Source of the DNA: Simmondsia chinensis
Lineage: Eukaryota; Streptophyta; Magnoliopsida; Caryophyllales; Simmondsiaceae
Direction of reading: 5' to 3'
Assembly: GCA_018398585.1 (NCBI GenBank)
Contig: JAGTTD010000007.1
Location: 35,182,911-35,246,910 of the forward strand
DNA: 64,000 nt
In this document: one piece after another, positions 57,438 through 64,000 of the stretch
Position numbering within the stretch: position 1 is the stretch's first letter
Layout: every line of letters starts with the position of its first letter
Translations under genes and position numbers: made by a program
Notes under the pieces: model-generated
Told to the model about the DNA's origin: nothing
What the model saw: only the letters and a program-made list of their open reading frames with translations
Databases searched by the model: none

Positions 57438-59856
57438 TATTAAGATAATATCTGTATTGATATTATGTTGAGAATATTCTGTAATTATTCATACTCTTTC
57501 TATTATAAATATATGCCTCAGCAATCCTATTGGGTATGCTTACTAACTCTCATTTTCACATGGTATAAGAGCATACCAAACCCTAAACATTAATCCATTC
57601 TCCTCTTAAAAAAAAAAGGGCTTGCTGAAACCCTAACCCTAAACCCAAACACACAGCTGCCGCTGCCATCACAGGCGACCTCCCCGCTCCTCTCTCGCCA
57701 CCTGGTCGTGCTGGCGTCTCCGCCATTGCTCCAGCCCCAGGCTCGCTGTGGCCCATCGTCGCTCCGGTTGGCCCTGTTCTCTGATTTGTGGCTGGTCCTC
57801 TCGCCATGGCTCCGACCTACCTATTTTGAGGTCGACCCTCTCCCCCAGCGCTTGTTCGCCGGTCGCCACTGCTTCGACCTCCATGTCCGCCTTCTCTTCC
57901 ACCTCCTTTTCCCTCACTCTCTCCAATATGGCCATATACCCTCCCCTCTCATTGGTCACCGGTTCTCTCCACCGGCCACGGCACCCCTCGCCTCCTCGAT
58001 CGTGTGCCGTGACCTCTTCTCCACTAGTGGCTACAGCCGTTGTGCTGTCGTCTGCCCCTCCTGCCTCTGGTGGCTTCTCCCTACCATCACTTCCCTCATC
58101 TTCCATTGATCTGGTCCCGTCCTCTACATCTCACAGTCTCTACTCCTCTGGGTATAATCTTGGACTCCGCCTTTCATCCTTTAATTTATCCAGTTACTCG
58201 TCCCCTCTCATGGCCAGGGCGTGCCTCTCGCGACCCTCCCTCCCCATGTAAGCCCTCTTCCCCCTTCCTCTATTACTAATCTCGTTATAATTAAACTGGA
58301 AACACCAACTGCTTATACCACTTCGCAAGAACAAGCATCCGTGGTTCTTCGTGCCATCGACTCATGGGTTTCGTTGATGGCTCAAACCCTTGTCCTCCTA
58401 ATCAAATCCCCACACCCACAGGTCAATACATCTCGAACCCTGATGCTATAAACTGGTCTTGCATAGACCAAAGTATGAGGGCCTGTCTGTCTGCTTCCCT
58501 GGCACAATCGGTCCTTAATGATATCATACATCACCCCACATCTTGTGAAATGTGGAACGCCCTAGCTAAATGCTTTCGTGATCACTCTCTTGCTAAGGAA
58601 TTTGACTTACGTTCCCAACTTGTCACCTTACGCAAAGACAATAAAACCATGACGGCCTATCTCACTGAACTTAAGACCATAACTGATGACCTAGCCGCCA
58701 CAGTTTCACCGGTCTCAAATCGAGAGCTCCTCCACTATGCCCTATTCGGTCTTCCGCCTGAATATGCCGCATTTAACACGTTCACCTGGCAGTCGTCTCA
58801 TGATCTTTTCTTTGAACAATTCAAGACTACCCCATTAGATGAAGAAGCTGCGCTCTTTCGCATTCATGCTCGCTCTTCTACAGATCACAGTCATGCCCTT
58901 ACTGCTACTAGTGCGCCGTCGGATTCCTCGGGTTCTGGTCGGGGTCGAGGAGGGCGTGGTCATAAGAATCATGGACGTAACAACAACCATCGCCATGGGA
59001 ATTCTGGGAGCCGTGGACATCACGGTCAGCCCTCTCACCAGTCTCCGGGTATAGGTATGGCTCCCACTGGTGCTCCTCCTCCGTATCCACAGAACTGGGG
59101 TCGCTCTGCAGGTACGCATGCTCGTCCCCCTCATGATGGTATACTCGGTTTTGGTCCTTTAGTTTGTCAGATTTGTCATCAAGCGGGTCTTGCTGCTTCT
59201 CTCTGCCCTCACCGTTATGTCAACTCGGACCTCTCCCAATCCCTCTCGGCCATGTCTGTCACAGACCATGCCGATCCTACATGGTACCCTAACTCTAGGG
59301 CGTCTAATCACATGACTTCCAACTTAGGTATTTTAACTAAACACACTGTTTACCACGGTTAAAAATTGTTACAAGTTGGCAATGGGTCTTTACTACAGGT
59401 CACTCATGTTGGGCCTTTGAAAATTTGTACTAAAACGCTTGACCTTTTGCTTCCTAATATAGTGATAGTCCTTGGTCTCACATACAATCTATTGTCTATT
59501 AAACAGTTGTGTCGGGATAATAACTGTGTTGTTGAGTTTGACTCTTCTTCCTTTTGTGCCAAGGACAAGGCTACGGGGACGCCACTCCTCAAGATACACA
59601 GTGAAGGCCCCTTATACGGGTTTTCTCCTCATCCCACTGGACTCGTTGCACGGACAGTCACGGCTGAGCTATGGCATAGGCGCTGAGATCATTTAGGGAA
59701 CTCTGTTTTAGATACATTATGTATTAGGGATAATATCTGTATTAATATTATGCTGATTATATGCTGAGAATATTTTGTAATTATTCATACTCTTTCTATT
59801 ATAAATATATGCCTCAACAACCCTATTGGGTATGCTCGCTAACTCTCATTCTCACA
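57438..59856 (+). mobile_element. Non-autonomous Copia derivative (element 4), short-LTR family
   Basis: The 5' LTR (57438-57560, 123 bp) and 3' LTR (59722-59856, 135 bp) belong to the same family as element 2. The 5' LTR lacks 12 bp (GATTATATGCTG region). The perfect 5-bp TSD is GTATT (57433-57437 and 59857-59861). The primer site TGGTATAAGAGC follows the 5' LTR. The interior runs from gag to the start of integrase and then joins the 3' LTR directly, without a polypurine tract. Confidence 0.88.
57620..59721 (+). pseudogene. gag-protease of Copia element 4
   Basis: An open frame of 332 codons (58364-59362) carries MGFVDGSNPCPPNQI, WSCIDQSMRACL, EFDLRSQLVTLRKDNKTM, a GRGRGGRGHKNHG basic region and the knuckle CQICHQAGLAASLC, whose conserved His is Leu. 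The protease motif reads WYPNSRASNHMTSN, so both Asp and Gly of DSG are lost. The last recognisable piece is LWHRR and the GNSVLDTLC-like integrase start, then the 3' LTR. The product cannot be a working protease. Confidence 0.85.
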
Positions 59857-59874
59857 GTATTGGCTTAAACATAA

Positions 59875-60230
59875 TGTGTGTCGACACATACTTGGTGTCG
59901 ATATATTGCAAAATCACACTTTAGATTTTGTGTGCCAACCCATAGATACTATGTGTCAACACACAATATTATAGAAATTTAAGTTCCAAAGACTACAGCT
60001 ATGTGTCAGCAAACAGGTTTGTGGGAGTGGAAGTTATGTGTATCGACACACAATCCCAGTTTTTGGGACTGGAGTTTTTGTAATATTGTGTGTGGACACA
60101 TAGATACACAGATACACAATCCCAAAAAGCTTTTTTTGCTTTTTTTTGTGGACACACAGATACAAACAACATCTATGAGTCGACACAACATCTAGAGAGT
60201 GATTTTGTAATATATCGACACATATTTTGA
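59875..60230. repeat. Cluster of TGTGTCGACACA-like palindromes
   Basis: About ten copies or variants of TGTGTCGACACA, such as GTGTGTCGACACAT, GTGTCAACACAC, GTATCGACACAC, GTGGACACAC and GAGTCGACACA, lie within 355 bp in the loop of the large foldback element. Spacing varies from 16 to 50 bp. Confidence 0.75.
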
Positions 60231-60735
60231 AAATATATGAAAAAATATACTTATATATCCTCAAAATCATGTTGTACATTAGTATTTTTTAGTGAAAATA
60301 TATTAAATTAAGTAAAGAATACAAATATACCAGCAAGTGTTAGATACAATGCAGTGCTTAAAAAAATATTTTGTTTAGTTCAACACTGAAAAATTTATTT
60401 TGACTAGGATAATACTTTTTTTTCCTTTACTTCTGTAAGCATAGTGCTAAAATTTTTTACATATAGATATTTGGTATTCTATTAATTATTTTTCCATTAA
60501 AGTTATCTTGTTTTCCCCACTTGCAAGGCGGCAGTTGGGATTAACTCTCCACATTTGGGCAGAAAAAAATTGGTTTTCTCCTAGTGTATTGCTAAAGAAA
60601 TTTATTAATACTAATAGAATACTTTTCTTTTTAACTTGGCAAATATAATGCTAAAAAAATTCATATATGCCTAATTTGGTATTTTTTTTTTTATTATCAT
60701 TCTTCTTAATATATCCATATAAGAAAAAAAAAATA

Positions 60736-61302
60736 ACTTAATAATTCAATTATCCCCAACAAATTTCATATTTTAAATGATGTATAATATCATCAGTTCT
60801 GTTAATTTTAATTTAAAATTGGGAACGACAGCATAATAAGGGTAAATTCCATATTTGTATCTTCAGATATGGTAAAATAATTTTGTAATCCACAAACTTT
60901 ACATAACAATTTTTTAACCAAATTTGGGTAAAATAATATTTTAATCCAAACGCAGTTAAATCTTCTACAAAAATTCATAAAATGACTAAAATATCATTAC
61001 TAAAAATATTTTATACTAAACAAAAAAAATAAAAATAAAAATTCCCTCATTCTCTTCTCTCTCCTCCTCCCCATTTCTCTCTCCTCTTCCTTTGCACTGC
61101 CGCCTCCCACTACTGTGGTCGCTGGAGGAGGGCAGTGGAGGAGGGGTTGGTCATCTGGAATAGGCGATTGGCGACCCAGATAAAGGTGGGTAGAGAGAGA
61201 AGCATAGGAGATGGCCAAGTAGAAGTGGGAGAGTGGGGGTCAGGGGAGAAGGAGAGTTGGAAAATGTGGTTGCGGTTGAAGAGGGTGGCATTGGGACGGA
61301 GG
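60736..61302. other. Intergenic stretch
   Basis: It is AT-rich to 61040, then purine/pyrimidine-biased, with CT runs followed by GGAGGAGGGCAGTGGAGGA. No gene or named repeat is supported. Confidence 0.4.
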
Positions 61303-64000
61303 TATTAGACTATATTCTAGAGTATTTCTAGGGTTCTATATTTTACATTTTTGCCCTTTGACTTACGTAACCACTAGGGGTATTTTAGTCTTTTGGTCAT
61401 TGTATTTTGCTTATATATTGAGGCATCCTATGTACTCATTTATCATTCAATCATAATTATTCACATGGTATCAGAGCAATTACTCTGATTCTTTTTTTTT
61501 CTTTTCTCTTTTCTTCCGTTGTTCTTTTCTTTTCTTTTGTTGTTTGTCGATTTTTTTTTATGCAATTGAAGTGTTGAATTCTCTAGTAAGTTCTTCTATT
61601 ACTGTTTTTCTTATTCTTTTCATATTTTATTTGAGTAATGGCTTCTAATCTGAATCGATCTTACGCTAATGCCCTAACCTCCTTCCCTTCCTCCCCCAGC
61701 GCCGCCCGCTCGGTGGCAGAGCCCGGCCCTCCCCATGCCGGTCCTCTGCCCGCACCGCGGTTGCTAGCCCACCGGGGGTGGTGACCGACACTTCCATTGT
61801 CGGAACCACCACCACCGGTGTTTCTTTCTCTCGGTCGGTGGATGCCGGTGTCGCCATCTCCGGTACTCTACCACCACTTGGGAGGTCATTGTTGAACCCG
61901 GCACTTAATCTGGGCATCCCACCCTTGTCGACCCCCTTCCTTGCTCTCGCTGCACCCTCGGCTGGTGTTGGTTTCGTCGGACCCACCCTGTCCGGTGGGT
62001 TCCAGCCGGCCGATGGTGGCTCTGCTCTGGTTCTCTCCCCGACTCTCCCTCATGATGCTGGTGTGGGGCCGCCAGCCACCCTTCCCCATTACCTAAACCT
62101 TAATGTTTATAATCATCCCGCTTCCCCAATTGTTGTTCCTTTATCAAATATAACTAGCATTGTCACAATTAAACTTGAATCAACTTCTGATTATCCCCCA
62201 TGGAAAGAACAATTCAACATGTTACTACTTGCGCACCAATTATTAGGGTTTAGCGATGGATCTTACCCCTATCCTCCTGCTCAAATAACTCTCCCCATAG
62301 GATCGACTTTTTCTAACCCAGATTATATTACATGGCTACGCACAGATCAGAGTCTCTGATCTTGCATAGCCGCCACCCTCTCCCGCTCCCTTATTAATGA
62401 TATTGTCCGCTATCCAACTTCCAAAGCCATGTGGAATGCCTTGGCTAGGCGTTTTCGGGATCACTCCATGGCTAAGGAGTATGACCTCTGAACTCAACTC
62501 ATAAACCTACGTAAAGATGGCAAAACCATGGATGCCTACCTTTCTGAACTCAAATCAATTGCCGATGATTTAGCTGCCATTGACTCACCTGTTTCTGCTA
62601 GAGAATTCCAACACTTTGCTATTCATGGGTTACCCCCTGAATACGCAGCTTTTGCAACTTTCACCCGACAAACTTCAAAACTGTATTCTTATGATGAGTT
62701 AAAATCTGCTTTACTTAATGAGGAAGGTGCCCTAAACCGAAACACTGGACATCCTAATCCAAACCCCGCCCATGCCATGGTTGCTTCTGGGCGACCCCCC
62801 CAACCTAACCACTCCCATGGTGGCCGCGGCCGGGGTCGTGGTCGGAAAGGGAAAGGCGGCCGTGGGGGCAGTGGTGGTAAGCCGCCCTCCCCCGGCCCAC
62901 CATACGGATCTCATCCCGAGGCACCCCCCCCTCTAGTGCTTCTTACTCTATTCGACCTCCGGTTGGTCCCCCTTTCACTCTAATGCAGGTGTGCTCGGTC
63001 CCGCTCCCCAATTTTGTCAGATTTGCTCACAAACTGGTCATGTTGCTGTTGCTTGCCCTCATCGCTTTGACAACTCCTCGTTCCCGGATCCCAGCCAATC
63101 TTTTGCTGCCATGACAATGGGGGAACCACATGACTATAACTGGTACCCTGACTCGGGTGCCTCCAATCATATGACGCCTAACCCAGGTATCCTCTATAAT
63201 CTTCTTCCTTACTCTGGCCATAATGGTGTTCTTGTTGGAAATGGGGCATTACTGCCTGTAACACTTGTGGGCTCTACAAAAATACCGAAAACTCCCCTTC
63301 ATTTAAACAATGTCATGCTAGTCCCCAACTTAAGTCACAACCTTTTGTCAATTAAACAATTACGACGTGAAAACAAATGTCGAGTTGAATTTGACTCAAA
63401 CTCTTTTTGTGTTAAGGACCAAGCTACGGGGACACCGCTTCTACAAGTGCCCCGTAATAGACCACTATATAACTTCTCACCACATGATATTGGGCTTCTT
63501 GCTCGGGTCACTCATGGCGCATTATGGCATCAGCAACTATGGGCACCTAGGGAATTCTGTTCTTGATACTTTATGTAAACAACATTTTTGTCCTTTTGTT
63601 AAGTTTCTAGATAAATGTTCTTCCTGTTGTTTGGGCAAATCTAGGAAACTGTCTTTTCAATGTATGCTATATAATATAACAATGCCTTTGCAACTTATAC
63701 ATTCTGATATTTGGCAATCGCCTGTTTCGTCTAATTCCGCATATAAATACTATGTTTTATTCGTTGATGATTTTTCCTGATTTACTTGGCTACATCCGAT
63801 GCGACGCAAATTTGAAGTTTATGACATCTTCACCGGTTTCAAAAACTTAGTTGAAAACCAATTTAATCTGCAAATTAAAGTTTTCCAAAGTGATGGTGGG
63901 GGTGAATTCGATCATCGGCGCATGAATGCGCTATGCTGGGATGCTGGAATTCACTTTCGACTATCATGTCCTGATACCCCCGAACAAAATGGGGTGTCGG
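61303..64000 (+). mobile_element. Copia retrotransposon (element 5), 5' half, runs off the window
   Basis: The 5' LTR 61303-61465 (163 bp) starts TATTAGACTATATTC, carries TTATATATTGAGGCATCC and ends ATTATTCACA. A perfect initiator-methionine tRNA primer site TGGTATCAGAGC follows at once (61466-61477). The element is cut by the window end within integrase. It is related to elements 2 and 4 but distinct in LTR sequence. Confidence 0.88.
61638..64000 (+). pseudogene. gag-protease-integrase of Copia element 5
   Basis: gag starts at ATG 61638 (MASNLNRSYANALTSF), shifts frame near 61780, and shows SIVTIKLESTSDYPPW, QLLGFSDGSYPYPPAQI, a stop at 62357, EYDL followed by a stop at 62489, and AYLSELKSIADDLAAIDSPV. 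A GGRGRGRGRKGKGGRGG basic tail precedes the knuckle CQICSQTGHVAVAC. The protease WYPDSGASNHMTPN keeps its DSG. Integrase shows CSSCCLGKSRKLSF, YVLFVDDFS, then a stop, and CPDTPEQNGVS at the edge. It has fewer lesions than element 2. Confidence 0.85.

Larger units (their letters stand above)
53882..60735. mobile_element. Large foldback element with about 400-bp arms
   Basis: The left arm (53882-54084 continued at 57113-57296) matches the reverse complement of 60330-60735 over its full length. Matching blocks include GAAGAATGATAA, ATATGAATTTTTTTAGCA, CCTTGCAAGTG, ATCTATATGT, AGTGTTGAACTA and ATCTA(C/A)CACTTGCT. The loop (57297-57437 and 59862-60329) has no coding sequence. Two Copia derivatives are nested, one in the left arm and one in the loop. 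Without them the element would be about 1.4 kb. I cannot place it in a superfamily because the outer ends are blurred. Confidence 0.7.

Noticed and set aside
57708..58109. Opposing frames in the gag N-terminus of element 4
   Set aside because: They are low-complexity shadows of the proline/serine-rich gag region.
1..64000. CRISPR arrays, bacterial operons or phage genes
   Set aside because: None are present. Direct repeats seen are minisatellites, LTRs or TSDs, and genes are spliced.

Overview
This window is plant nuclear DNA, almost certainly from an angiosperm. It is AT-rich and intron-containing, and it is dominated by nested Copia-type LTR retrotransposons, foldback/MITE elements, a hAT transposon, LINE relics and SINEs. 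No operons, bacterial genes, CRISPR arrays or phage genes are visible. Only two host genes are supported. One is the last exon of a remorin-like gene (+, 1814-2020), cut off from its upstream exons by an LTR. The other is a five-exon oil-body triacylglycerol lipase gene of the OBL1 type (-, 19609 to 6657), reconstructed here with a 34-nt microexon at 10136-10103. The two genes converge.

Layout. 1-1671: 3' end and 1.1-kb LTR of a retroelement. 1814-6500: remorin exon, then a MULE-like foldback element containing two SINEs, and mixed non-coding DNA. 6558-19700: the OBL1 gene, its introns swollen by SINEs and foldback elements. 20388-27850: an LTR, a four-fold tandem array of a 1.32-kb unit carrying an antisense Copia gag fragment, and the 5' part of that gag. 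28157-30528: foldback DNA, a LINE tail and an A-rich tract. 30529-36110: a decayed minus-strand Copia. 36376-41560: a decayed plus-strand Copia with 135-bp LTRs. 41780-43070: an L1-type LINE relic. 43600-49525: SINEs, a solo LTR and MITEs. 49626-53097: a 5S-headed SINE split by a 3.2-kb hAT element. 53882-60735: a large foldback element whose arm and loop each contain a gag-protease-only Copia derivative. 61303 to the end: the 5' half of another Copia.

The most striking signal is a SINE family present at least 14 times. Its 5' half is a recognisable plant 5S rRNA sequence with the internal pol III promoter region. Its 3' half resembles the shared 3' domain of plant tRNA-derived SINEs (the Angio-domain), ending in TTG/GAT or T-rich tails and flanked by 15-20-bp target-site duplications (43 bp in one truncated copy). 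Plant SINEs are normally tRNA-headed, and I do not know of a described plant family with a 5S head.

All functional assignments come from reading the sequence and recognising motifs. No database search was run. Intron boundaries of OBL1 follow GT-AG and reading phase and are internally consistent, but no transcript evidence was used.
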